This document shows positions 44,511-54,057 of a DNA stretch of 64,000 nt, piece after piece; the first letter of the stretch is position 1, and every line of letters starts with the position of its first letter. The position numbers were made by a program, and so were the translations under genes. The notes under the pieces were generated by a model that was not told the origin of the DNA, did no database searches, and saw nothing but the letters and a program-made list of their open reading frames with translations. The stretch comes from Opitutales bacterium (GTDB lineage: Bacteria > Verrucomicrobiota > Verrucomicrobiia > Opitutales > UBA2987). The DNA lies in the NCBI GenBank assembly GCA_021772515.1, contig JAJFLU010000022.1, positions 160,308 to 224,307 on the forward strand. The letters are read 5' to 3'.

Positions 44511-44798
44511 AATCTGCGTTTATCTGCGTAATTTGCGGTTAAATCATATATTTTTTGCGAATTTTGCGAATTTTTGTGACCTCTCCATTCCCCCTTGTGT
44601 TCTTTGTGCCTCAGGGAGATTAAATCCATTCGACAACAGCACGGAGGAGGAGAGGATTACCCTGTTTGTGTTTGCGTATCTGCATGAAAATAGTAGCGGG
44701 AAAGTGCGCAACCACACAACCACCCCGAGAAGCTGGCTTCAAGACCAAAAATTCAAAACAGGTTGCCACGAATCATGCTAACAATATGCCCGCTATTC

Positions 44799-45041
44799 TC
44801 AGCCATAGGATCCTAGAACAATCAAAAATAACCAAAATCCAAAAAAAAGAATTGTAAAAATAATAGCTAATAAAATTTTTTTAATTCCAGCTAAATTAGC
44901 TCCATTACTTTTTATAAAATATTTTTCTCTAATTTTAAAGCATATTGATTTTGGGTTATCGCTCGTTAAATTCATATAAATATATATTACTTGAATCAAA
45001 AAAGCCACCACTAATATACAAGAAAATAAATCGATAATCAT
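44799..45041 (-). CDS. Small AT-rich two-TM hypothetical protein
   Basis: 80-aa ORF with two hydrophobic helices in a strikingly AT-rich segment. Confidence 0.4.
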   Translation of the reverse strand: MIIDLFSCILVVAFLIQVIYIYMNLTSDNPKSICFKIREKYFIKSNGANLAGIKKILLAIIFTILFFGFWLFLIVLGSYG

Positions 45042-45110
45042 TATTAATGACGTTTTAAAATTAAGTGAAGAAAAAGGGTCATTACCTGATTCTTGACTGA
45101 TGGTGATATA

Positions 45111-45200
45111 GGGAATCCCAAAAGGCCAAGTCTATCTTATTGATATTCATCCGTGAAAATCTGTGGTATCTGTGGTTAAAATATTTTTCTCTTTTTTCCT
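45111..45200. repeat. Intergenic repeat copy B
   Basis: AGGGAATCC..GTCTATCTTATTGATATTCATCCGTGAAAATCTGTGG.. same orientation as copy A. Confidence 0.75.
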
Positions 45201-45208
45201 AACGAAAC

Positions 45209-46828
45209 TCAGATTGGTGGATCGGCGTCGGCATTGGCGTTGGGCTCGTCTTTTGCTACTGTGGTGATCCAGGGGGCGATGTACATGAGGGCGGCCAGGA
45301 CGAGGTAGCCCCAGGCCCATTTTGGGAGGGAGAGGCTCAGTTTTCCGACGACATCGGAGGGCACGAATTCGTAGGTGTGCATGAACCCGATCGACGACAA
45401 TAGCGCCCCCACCAGAAACCATAACGCGGCGTGGCGAAATTTTCTCTCGATGATGCAAATGGTGGCGGCTGAGAGGACGAGTGAGGTATAAACCCAGCCC
45501 TGCTCCAGCGCGAAAACCCCGTCCGTGTAAAACTGCCGGTAGGTCACGAATGCATCGTTGATCTCGGGGGTAAAGAGGTTTGCGCCGGTGGTCGCGCCGG
45601 CCACGAACAGGGCGTGTTTGATACCGAGAGCCATATAGGCGCCCAGCACGGGTATTATTCCGACGACCACCGCAGGAATATGATGCCGGGGAATGGTCTG
45701 AAACGCCTGCGTCCCCATCATTAATCCAATCCAGATCAGGATGGCCATGCCCGCCTCGATCGGGATGAAATACACAATAAAACTGAGCGTTCCGGTTAAG
45801 CAGACCAATGACCAGACGATGGCATTGAGGCTCGAATACCCGGCCCTCGCCCCGATCGCTTTCCAACCCGGATGCCCGATATAAATCGTGGTGGGGAAGG
45901 GCGCTCCGCAAAGGGCTGCCCCGATCGTTCCGAGGCCGTTGAAAGCGAGGGCAGGTTTGCTGTCGTAGGAATCTCCCGCCGCCGCCGCCGACTCGATATT
46001 TTGCAGCGAGAGCACCAAATTTATAAATCCCATCGGGATGATGATGGGCAGGTATTCGACCAGATAGTTAAACGAGTCGAGCACATCTCGAACCGGTGGA
46101 ATCGGCAGCCGGAAACCCGCCTGCCCGTAATCAATCGCCCCCACGGGCACAATGTTCGCTCCCCCCGTAAGATGCAGATACCAGGCCAGAAGCGTTCCTG
46201 TCGCCAAAACAACAAAACCGCCCGGCAGCCCGAATTTGAACTTCACCTTTCCAAAATAAACCAGGAGGGTCAGCCCGAGGGTGGTGAACCCGATCAGCGG
46301 GTAGGCGTAGGCGCGAAAGACATAGTCCATCCCGATAAAAGCGATTCCGATTCCCGCCAGGGCCGCCAGCAGCGCCGCCCGCGGTGTTACTTTGCGAATC
46401 CATTCAGCCGCGAAGGCCCCAAAAAACTCGATCAAACCCGAACCGAGACAGGCGATGAGCCCCGCGTGCCAGGATACAATATCGGCCTCCTCCTTGCTCA
46501 GACCCCCCGCGAGCGCTTTCTGCTGCGCCGGATACATGACCAGAAATGTGTAAACGATGACCGTTATCAGATTAGTCCCATAAGGTATCGCACAGACATC
46601 GTCACGGTTCTCCTTTTTGGCCAATTGAAGCGCTTGGCGGGCGTAAAAGAGGTTTCCGATCACCAAGCCCACCGCCATTGCGGGCAGAATCCGCCCATAG
46701 AATAGGTCGGTGGAAAATCCGAGAAACCCCAGGCAGAGGTTGCTCATGAGCAGGAACATAATCATATTATCCAGCCCCAGGGCAAAAAACCCATCGAGGT
46801 CGCCTTTTACAAATCGTTTCATGCTCAA
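45209..46828 (-). CDS. NCS2-family (purine/xanthine-uracil type) permease
   Basis: Multi-TM; YGTNLITVIVYTFLVMYPAQ, LNIVLSLQNIESAAAAGDSY-like region; adenine deaminase gene nearby. Confidence 0.75.
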   Translation of the reverse strand: MSMKRFVKGDLDGFFALGLDNMIMFLLMSNLCLGFLGFSTDLFYGRILPAMAVGLVIGNLFYARQALQLAKKENRDDVCAIPYGTNLITVIVYTFLVMYPAQQKALAGGLSKEEADIVSWHAGLIACLGSGLIEFFGAFAAEWIRKVTPRAALLAALAGIGIAFIGMDYVFRAYAYPLIGFTTLGLTLLVYFGKVKFKFGLPGGFVVLATGTLLAWYLHLTGGANIVPVGAIDYGQAGFRLPIPPVRDVLDSFNYLVEYLPIIIPMGFINLVLSLQNIESAAAAGDSYDSKPALAFNGLGTIGAALCGAPFPTTIYIGHPGWKAIGARAGYSSLNAIVWSLVCLTGTLSFIVYFIPIEAGMAILIWIGLMMGTQAFQTIPRHHIPAVVVGIIPVLGAYMALGIKHALFVAGATTGANLFTPEINDAFVTYRQFYTDGVFALEQGWVYTSLVLSAATICIIERKFRHAALWFLVGALLSSIGFMHTYEFVPSDVVGKLSLSLPKWAWGYLVLAALMYIAPWITTVAKDEPNANADADPPI

Positions 46829-46846
46829 TTTACAGGTTTTTCTGCA

Positions 46847-47173
46847 TCAATCAGATAAATACGCCCTGACGGCCCGGTCGAGTTCGGACATACTTTTTTC
46901 GTCCAATAGGCCAATTTCTTTTTGCAGACGGCCTTTGCTCGATTGCCGGACACCGGGAACAATGGCAAAACTGCTCGTTCGGCTCTGAGGCACGTTCAAC
47001 TTGATTCGCAGGGGCCAGATTTCCGGCTTTTGGCTCGAAAGAGGCACCACCACGACAGTGTTTAGCATGAGATTTTGAATGGAATTGGATATGATTACGG
47101 CCGGACGCAGCTTGTTCATCTCGGGAGGGTTGGCGTCACTCAGGTTTACCCAGACAACCGTTCCCCTTTTCAT
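46847..47173 (-). CDS. mazF: MazF/PemK-type endoribonuclease toxin
   Basis: MKRGTVVWVNLSDANPPEMNKLRPAVIISNSIQN...VVVVPLSSQ. Confidence 0.88.
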   Translation of the reverse strand: MKRGTVVWVNLSDANPPEMNKLRPAVIISNSIQNLMLNTVVVVPLSSQKPEIWPLRIKLNVPQSRTSSFAIVPGVRQSSKGRLQKEIGLLDEKSMSELDRAVRAYLSD

Positions 47174-47421
47174 GATTCCTCACCTTTACTGACTAAATCA
47201 TTGCTGAGAGGCGCGTTTTCCCATTCATCCAAAAGTTTCGATTCCTCCGGGTGCTCTTTGAGGAATTCGCCGTAAGTTTCGGCTGCACGGCGCATTTTGT
47301 GACGCCTCACTTCCGATTCCAGTGTTTCTTTTACAAATGAGGTGACGCTCTTGCTCGATCCTTTTAGTTTTCTTAGCTCAATTAGTAGATCACCTTCTAG
47401 CTTTATAGTAGTTGCTTTCAT
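47170..47421 (-). CDS. Ribbon-helix-helix type antitoxin
   Basis: MKATTIKLEGDLLIELRKLKGSSKSVTSFVKETLESEVRRHK; 4-nt overlap (ATGA) with the downstream toxin. Confidence 0.8.
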   Translation of the reverse strand: MKATTIKLEGDLLIELRKLKGSSKSVTSFVKETLESEVRRHKMRRAAETYGEFLKEHPEESKLLDEWENAPLSNDLVSKGEES

Positions 47422-47491
47422 ACTAAAACAGAATTGATAATTTGGGATTCATGGCAACTAAAATATTTCCCGTATGAAACATAAACATAGG

Positions 47492-50400
47492 TTACTTCTC
47501 AGGATACTGTATTTTGAAGAATTTGGAAGATGAGGGATCAATCTCAGTAGTGTGCACACGGCCATCGGGCCAGATTACTTCGACTTTTTCCACTTCCGCA
47601 GTGGTCCCTTTGCCGAAAGTGAGTGCGGGGGTTGATTGCGAAAGATACCCGCCACCGGCGTAAACTTCGGCCGTTTGGGTGGTGCCGTTGGATAAATGCA
47701 CCGTTACCCTCGCTCCGATTCCGGTGGGATTTCCGGGTTTTCCTTCGAGACGAACGGTGAAAATGCGATTGGACCCCGAACCTCGGTTTTCAAAGGCCAT
47801 CATTTCACCATTATTGACCCCGATCGCGAAATCGGGCCACCCGTCGTCGTTAAAATCCGTCACGGCCAGACTTTTGGCATCTCCCGGCACCATCAGACCA
47901 CTTTTATTGGGCCAAACGGGTGTAAATGTTCCATCACCGTTGCCGGTCAGGAGCAAACTCAATCCCCCGTCAAAACGGCCCGTTTCAGCCTGCGGAGAAA
48001 AGAAGTTTTGCACCAGGTAGAGGTCGGCCATGCCATCCCCGTTAATCTCGGTCAGAACCACTCCATAACCGGCGGAGATTTGTACCAAACGTGGCAATGG
48101 CTCGACCTTGAATTTACCGTTACCATCGTTAATTAAAACACTGGAGGCGAGATCATTTAGTTCTAACCTTAACGCTTCGTCGGTCGATTGAGGGCTGTAA
48201 ATATCGCCCAGTGTGGCCGAGGCAAATGCCTTGTAGGAAGTAAACTTTTTTGCCAGCGAGGGCATCGCGTTCGTCGAGCAGCTTTTACCCCGAATTGGGT
48301 ATAGGGTATCATCCTCGTAGGCGGCCTCGATCAAACGCATATTGCCCGAATCATCGAATTCACCATAATAGAGCAAAGCCGGCTTTTCCTTAGTTCCAAC
48401 ATACTTCGTATTAAAACCGATGTTGGTGACAACATAATCGATGTCGCCATCATTGTCGATGTCCCGACCGGTGACACCATTCCATAGGCCGAGGTGATCG
48501 GCTAGCCCGGCCTCATTAGTGCTATCACTAAAAAGTCCCTCGTTATTACTAAAAATCTTTACCGGACCCCATTCGGCGGTCACAACTAAATCTATCCAAC
48601 CATCGTTATTCGTATCGGTCCAAAGTGCGCTGGTCACTAAACCAGCATTCCGCAGACCGGGCGGGATTTTGTCGGTAACATCCGTAAATTTTCCACCATC
48701 ATTTCGCAGCAGGCGGCTATTGGGGGATCGTGGGTATTGTCCGGGAATCGAGCGCCCTCCGATAAAGAGGTCGAGGTCGCCATCCCGGTCGAAATCTGCC
48801 GCCGTAACCACACTTCCGCTATCACGAAGGTCGGGCAAATGACCTTCGGGAGCCTTGGAAAAAATCCCTAAACCTTCGTTGATATAAAGCCGGTCTCGCA
48901 GCGCTTCTGCACCGGGTTCACATTCCACACCGCCGCTGACAACGTAGAGATCCATGTCCCCATCGCCATCCGAATCAAAAAAGAGCGATCCCATATCTTC
49001 ACTCGCCCGATCATCGTAAAATGGATCCCATGTGTTGAACTGATAGATGCCATTTTTATTTTTGGAAAAGAGCACACCCGCTTCCCTCGCGGATCCACTA
49101 ACATATATATCCTCTGAACCATTCCCACCGACATCGCCAACTGTCAAACCCGGCCCTAACTGTGAAAGTTTATAGGGCAATAACGGCTGACGCTTATAAT
49201 CATCATAGTCCTTCTCTTTATGTAAAATACCATTCAATGCGTTCGATTTAACGAACATCGGTAATTCCTTTTCAGGGGATTTTTTAACTATAGAATTTTC
49301 TTCAGGTTCAACTATTGTATAGTGAAAATTTGCGGACAGATTTTCGTATTCCTGACTGCGCCCGCTCGGCCAATGGACGGTCAGGTGTTGCACTATGTCA
49401 CTACCGCCAAGTCCAAAATGTATCGTGGGTTCATTGCTTGAAAGAAAACCCGTGGTGGGGTTAAGTTGTCGAACCTGCGATCCTGCTTCGGTTTTTAGTT
49501 CTACCTTTGCGCCGACACCATAACGGTTACTGCCGACACCATGAAGTGAAATCAATAGTCGATTGCCCTCCCTCGAATTGTTGCGGTAGAGCGAGACTTG
49601 CTCATCGAGGTTAGCCGTTACAAGATCGAGGTCGCCATCGCGATCAATATCCGCATAGGCAGAGCCATAACTCATGCCAAGGTGGTCGAGCCCCCAACTT
49701 TCACTTACATCCTCAAATTGCAGATCACCGTTGTTGCGAAAGGCCAGATTTTGTTCACGCCGTGGTGGCGTATCCCTGTAAAATTCCCACATGTGGCGAC
49801 CCTCGACCTCATTTCTGTTCGGACTAGTGAAATCCGAGTCGGTGGTATTTCTGGCCGCGCCATTGGTGATAAAGGCGTCCGTCCAACCGTCATTATCATA
49901 GTCAGCAAGTTTGATCGACCACGTCCAATCCGTTTTCGCCAAACCGGTTAGGTAGGCAGCCTCCATGAAACGGCTGGCCCCAGTGTTCAAATACAGTGCG
50001 TTGCGCATGTATTGGGGCGGTTTCGAGTTTTCGACCAAAAACAGCTTGGATGACATCGCCCCCATAGAGGTTTTTTCCATGAAATGAGTGGTCGAGGACA
50101 TGTCGCCGATGAGAAAATCAAAAAGTCCGTCGTTGTTGATATCGGCAACATCGGCCCCCATCGAAAACCAGCTCGAATGCGGAACCAATTGATCGAGCAC
50201 ATTGGTGAAAGTGCCATCGCCGTTATTGCGGTAAAGTTTATCCGGAATGGAAAAATCGTTGCCCACGTAGATATCGGGATAACCGTCGTCATTATAGTCC
50301 CACCAAGTCGCCGAGAGGCCATCCCCCCGGCCACTGATACGGGCTTCGGAGGTGACATCCGTAAAAGTTCCGTCGCCATTGTTGCGGAGCAGCCGATCCG

Positions 50401-51151
50401 GGCGGCCAACCGGCTCATACCCGTATTGCGTAATTTGATAATGCTTTTCCAGACCGGGCAAGATGCTTGGCCGACCGTTTTTAACCTGTGCGGGCGATTT
50501 TTTGGGGAAACCCTCGGGATCATGCCAGCGGTTGGTGACGAGGTAAAAATCCAGATCGCCATCCAGATCATAATCGGCGAAGGACGGCATCAAACTGGCA
50601 TCGACGAAATCAACTTTGTAAGCTGCCGCCTGATCGGTGAATTTTCCCTTCCCGTCGTTGATGAACAACTGATTGGGAGAAACGTAATTGCATACGTAAA
50701 TATCCAGATCGCCGTCGTTATCGATATCGACAATGGCCACCCCGGTGCTCCATCCACCATCACCGCCCGCACCCGAAATTTTGGTGGCATCCTCGAACAC
50801 AAAATCATCAGCGCTTTGTGTATAGAGTTTATTTTTGCTGAAACCGTTGGCGAGGTAGATATCCGGACGCTCGTCTCCATTTACATCGCCGATGGCCACC
50901 CCCCCACAACTCATACCCGAGTGGTAGAGAAAACTCAAAGGACTTTCCGGATCGAGCCGGTTAACGAAATCAACCCCCGTTTGCGAGGATGGCAGCGATT
51001 CGAACAAGGTTTCCGAGTCACCGGTTTGCGGACGCAATGAAACGGCGGAGATCGAGTCGGAAGCAATGGCCGAAACCTGCCCGCAGAAGGCTATGACCGA
51101 TAACAGGCAATACCCTAAGAGATATCGAAGGCCGCTCGAACCAATTTTCAT
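47492..51151 (-). CDS. Secreted FG-GAP/VCBS-repeat protein with two ASPIC/UnbV-like domains
   Basis: Signal peptide MKIGSSGLRYLLGYCLLSVIAFCGQVSA; many DxDxDGDxD motifs (DIDNDGDLDIYVCNY); ASPIC-like blocks mid-protein (GSNRYGVGAKVELKT) and C-terminal (NPTGIGARVTVHLSNG). Confidence 0.88.
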   Translation of the reverse strand: MKIGSSGLRYLLGYCLLSVIAFCGQVSAIASDSISAVSLRPQTGDSETLFESLPSSQTGVDFVNRLDPESPLSFLYHSGMSCGGVAIGDVNGDERPDIYLANGFSKNKLYTQSADDFVFEDATKISGAGGDGGWSTGVAIVDIDNDGDLDIYVCNYVSPNQLFINDGKGKFTDQAAAYKVDFVDASLMPSFADYDLDGDLDFYLVTNRWHDPEGFPKKSPAQVKNGRPSILPGLEKHYQITQYGYEPVGRPDRLLRNNGDGTFTDVTSEARISGRGDGLSATWWDYNDDGYPDIYVGNDFSIPDKLYRNNGDGTFTNVLDQLVPHSSWFSMGADVADINNDGLFDFLIGDMSSTTHFMEKTSMGAMSSKLFLVENSKPPQYMRNALYLNTGASRFMEAAYLTGLAKTDWTWSIKLADYDNDGWTDAFITNGAARNTTDSDFTSPNRNEVEGRHMWEFYRDTPPRREQNLAFRNNGDLQFEDVSESWGLDHLGMSYGSAYADIDRDGDLDLVTANLDEQVSLYRNNSREGNRLLISLHGVGSNRYGVGAKVELKTEAGSQVRQLNPTTGFLSSNEPTIHFGLGGSDIVQHLTVHWPSGRSQEYENLSANFHYTIVEPEENSIVKKSPEKELPMFVKSNALNGILHKEKDYDDYKRQPLLPYKLSQLGPGLTVGDVGGNGSEDIYVSGSAREAGVLFSKNKNGIYQFNTWDPFYDDRASEDMGSLFFDSDGDGDMDLYVVSGGVECEPGAEALRDRLYINEGLGIFSKAPEGHLPDLRDSGSVVTAADFDRDGDLDLFIGGRSIPGQYPRSPNSRLLRNDGGKFTDVTDKIPPGLRNAGLVTSALWTDTNNDGWIDLVVTAEWGPVKIFSNNEGLFSDSTNEAGLADHLGLWNGVTGRDIDNDGDIDYVVTNIGFNTKYVGTKEKPALLYYGEFDDSGNMRLIEAAYEDDTLYPIRGKSCSTNAMPSLAKKFTSYKAFASATLGDIYSPQSTDEALRLELNDLASSVLINDGNGKFKVEPLPRLVQISAGYGVVLTEINGDGMADLYLVQNFFSPQAETGRFDGGLSLLLTGNGDGTFTPVWPNKSGLMVPGDAKSLAVTDFNDDGWPDFAIGVNNGEMMAFENRGSGSNRIFTVRLEGKPGNPTGIGARVTVHLSNGTTQTAEVYAGGGYLSQSTPALTFGKGTTAEVEKVEVIWPDGRVHTTEIDPSSSKFFKIQYPEK

Positions 51152-51171
51152 TTGCGAATTCGAGGCCGTGC

Positions 51172-52968
51172 TCACTCGGCCATTAGAGGAACGATCTCCA
51201 TCGCTGGTACTGTGACGAGACCTTTGTTGGTGAGGCGAATTTCTGGAATTACCGAGAGGGGCAGAAGGTTGAAACCCATGTAGGGAAGTGTGCAGCCCGC
51301 TTCCTTCCACGCCTTTTTAAGAGCGCTGGTTTCCGCCGCCACTTCGGTCGCCCGTTTATCCGATAAAAGACCCGCAATGGGCAGCGGAACGAGGGCTTTT
51401 ACCTCTCCATTGGCAACCACGGATACTCCGCCATTGTTCTCCTTGATGACCTTGATGGCGAGCCTCATGTCCTCGACATTTTTACCCGCCACCACGATAT
51501 TATGGGCGTCGTGCCCGACACTGCTGGCCACCGCGCCGGATTGCAGACCCGTATTTTGAACCAGGCCATAGGCGACCTCGCCGTTTTTTCCATGACGTTC
51601 CACCACGGTTAAAAAGCATAACTGGTGTCGGTCCAACAAAGCCTCCCAGTTTTCCGGCGCAGATTCCAGAACCAGTTGCCGGTGGATGGTGATAATTCCC
51701 GGCGGCTCGATGCCGATATAGTTCAGCCTGCACGGATTTTTGGGGAGTGGGGGAAGGAGTTCGATTTCATCCTCGAAATGAACCGTGCGGTAGGCCTCGT
51801 CCGGGTAACAGTATCGGCTGTTCGACAATTGCTCTTCCAAAATGGGCGTGATCTTTTGGTTTTCCACCACCAATTCACCGCCATACCAGGTATTTTGTAC
51901 CTCAAGGCTGTCGTTCAGCAGCACAATATCCGCCCTTCGGCTATGGCCGAGCGCCCCGAATTCGCCATCCATCGCAAAGCGGGTGGCCGGATGGAGGGAA
52001 CCCATGCTCCAGGCTTGCACGGGGCTCATGCCCGCCACAACCGCCTGACGCGTGACCCAATCCATCCCGAACAGAAAGAGGTCGTCGGCATCGCGGTCAT
52101 CCGTGCAGACGCAGACCCTTTTGTGGCTCGCTCCGAGTTCGATGATGGTCTTGATGGCCTCGGGCAGACTATGCCAAGGGGTGGTGGGGGGGCCGCCTCG
52201 GAGAAAAACCCAGATTCCCGCCTCGAGAAAATCATCGGCGATATCGCGGTCGATGGCCTCGTGGGTATCCGTCACTCCGCTGGCGGCATAGGCGGCCACA
52301 AATTCACGCCCATAAATATGCCCGCTGACCGGTTTGCCCCGTTTCAACGCCTCCGCAATGATGGCGTGGCTGCGCTCGTCGCTCATGCAAACCGGCACAA
52401 AGTCCATTTTCTCGCCAAGTGCTGCCGCTTCCGGCCATGCGTCAAAAATTGCCCCAACCTTATCCGGGGTAAGGTCGCCACCGGCCGTTTCCATTGCATC
52501 GTTGGTGGCCGGAATGGTACTCGGGATAGTCAGAAAAATATTGAGCGGCGCCTGCCGGGCGTCCTCGAGCATCCATTCGACGCCCTCCTTGTCACAGACA
52601 TTGCCGATTTCGTGGCTGTCGCAAAAAATCGTCGTCGTTCCGTTGAGCAAAGCCCCCTCGGCATAGGCACAGGCGGTCATCATACTGCTTTCGATATGGA
52701 TATGCGGATCCACCAGGCCGGGTGCGATAATCCCACCTCCGGCATCGTAAAACCTAACCCCCTCGGCTGGTTGGCAACTACCCGCCAGCTTGACCGCTGC
52801 AATACGGCCCCGGTGGACCCAAACCTCCCTTTCGGGCAGCATCCGTTCCGTATAGGTGGACAATAAGCGACCGCCCCGGATGACCAACTCCGGGGATCGC
52901 CGACCGGAGGCGACATCGGCCAGCTCCCGCGTCATGGTGTGTAGTGGAGGAACGGAAAAGCGATTCAT
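51172..52968 (-). CDS. ade: Adenine deaminase
   Basis: [49 protein letters not shown]-terminal [15 protein letters not shown]. Confidence 0.93.
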   Translation of the reverse strand: MNRFSVPPLHTMTRELADVASGRRSPELVIRGGRLLSTYTERMLPEREVWVHRGRIAAVKLAGSCQPAEGVRFYDAGGGIIAPGLVDPHIHIESSMMTACAYAEGALLNGTTTIFCDSHEIGNVCDKEGVEWMLEDARQAPLNIFLTIPSTIPATNDAMETAGGDLTPDKVGAIFDAWPEAAALGEKMDFVPVCMSDERSHAIIAEALKRGKPVSGHIYGREFVAAYAASGVTDTHEAIDRDIADDFLEAGIWVFLRGGPPTTPWHSLPEAIKTIIELGASHKRVCVCTDDRDADDLFLFGMDWVTRQAVVAGMSPVQAWSMGSLHPATRFAMDGEFGALGHSRRADIVLLNDSLEVQNTWYGGELVVENQKITPILEEQLSNSRYCYPDEAYRTVHFEDEIELLPPLPKNPCRLNYIGIEPPGIITIHRQLVLESAPENWEALLDRHQLCFLTVVERHGKNGEVAYGLVQNTGLQSGAVASSVGHDAHNIVVAGKNVEDMRLAIKVIKENNGGVSVVANGEVKALVPLPIAGLLSDKRATEVAAETSALKKAWKEAGCTLPYMGFNLLPLSVIPEIRLTNKGLVTVPAMEIVPLMAE

Positions 52969-53012
52969 AACTGCAGGGATTGTCTGTTATTTGTGATGAA
53001 GATGGTTCTGCT

Positions 53013-53771
53013 TCAACCCGCCGTCAGACCGCCATCTACGGAGTAGAGGCTTCCGGTAACAAAACTCGATTGATCGGAGGCCAGGAAATAAACGACCTCG
53101 GCCACCTCCTCCGGTTCTCCAACTCTTTTTATCGGGTATTGGGCAGCTTCTTTGGCCCAGAGATCTTCCACGGGCACATTCAATTTCGCCGCATAGCGAT
53201 TGAAAACATTTATTGAAAGCGGTGTGCGGATACTCCCTGGGCAAACGGCGTTGACCCGAATGTTTTTTGGCCCCAAATCCAGCGCGATGCTTTTGGCCAT
53301 TTGCCCGATCGCCCCTTTGGTGGCTCCGTAAACGAGGCTGTTGTTTTTGCCAATGAGGCTCTGATCCGAGGCCATCAGGACGATGGTGCCACCCCCGTTT
53401 TTGACCAGATAGGGCGCGCCCTCCATAAGTGCATAAAGCGTTCCCTTGACATTGATATTCATGACCAAATCCCAGGTTTCCTCGTCGATATCGAGCACGG
53501 TATTGGACCGGTGAATGCCCGCGCAGGTAAAAAGAGTATCCAGCTTTCCGAAATGCCCGACGGTTTTCTCGATGGCCTCCCTGACATCACTGCGCCGGGT
53601 TACATCGCCCTTTACAAAAAGCAGGTTTTCGACCCCATGCTCGGCCTGCGCCTTCTCGCCCTCGACCTCATTGATGTCGAATAAACCGACCTTTATGCCC
53701 TCGCGGACGAATTTATCTGCTGTGGCCCGACCGATGCCGGTGGCTCCTCCCGTGATGAACGCAACTTTCAT
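53013..53771 (-). CDS. Short-chain dehydrogenase/reductase
   Basis: FITGGATGIGRATADKF, YGATKGAIGQMAKS, NAVCPGSIRTPL. Confidence 0.92.
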   Translation of the reverse strand: MKVAFITGGATGIGRATADKFVREGIKVGLFDINEVEGEKAQAEHGVENLLFVKGDVTRRSDVREAIEKTVGHFGKLDTLFTCAGIHRSNTVLDIDEETWDLVMNINVKGTLYALMEGAPYLVKNGGGTIVLMASDQSLIGKNNSLVYGATKGAIGQMAKSIALDLGPKNIRVNAVCPGSIRTPLSINVFNRYAAKLNVPVEDLWAKEAAQYPIKRVGEPEEVAEVVYFLASDQSSFVTGSLYSVDGGLTAG

Positions 53772-54057
53772 TATTTTTATTCTAATAGGCTATGATGTGA
53801 TACTGGTTTTTTACTTTCGGTAGTCTATATGGGATTGAAAAATCATTGAAAGGGAAGGGAGGCGGGCTGTCAAGGTGGGCTCGCTCGGCGCAACGAAAGG
53901 TATTCGGAATTTGGGCAAATTTTTGGTGATTCGCAGAGGTTGGAGGAAAACTTTGTATTTGACCGGTAATTTTTTTCCCGGTTGAATGTTTCAAAAGGAA
54001 TACGCATTCTTTTATTCACCCCGCTCAAAGAAAACCACAAAAATTGAGGACATAATC

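Noticed and set aside
51625-52866. 413-aa plus-strand ORF antisense to ade (and similar antisense ORFs at 28639-29517, 35473-36537, 50084-51040)
   Set aside because: Low-similarity antisense frames opposite clear conserved genes; no start-site or domain support
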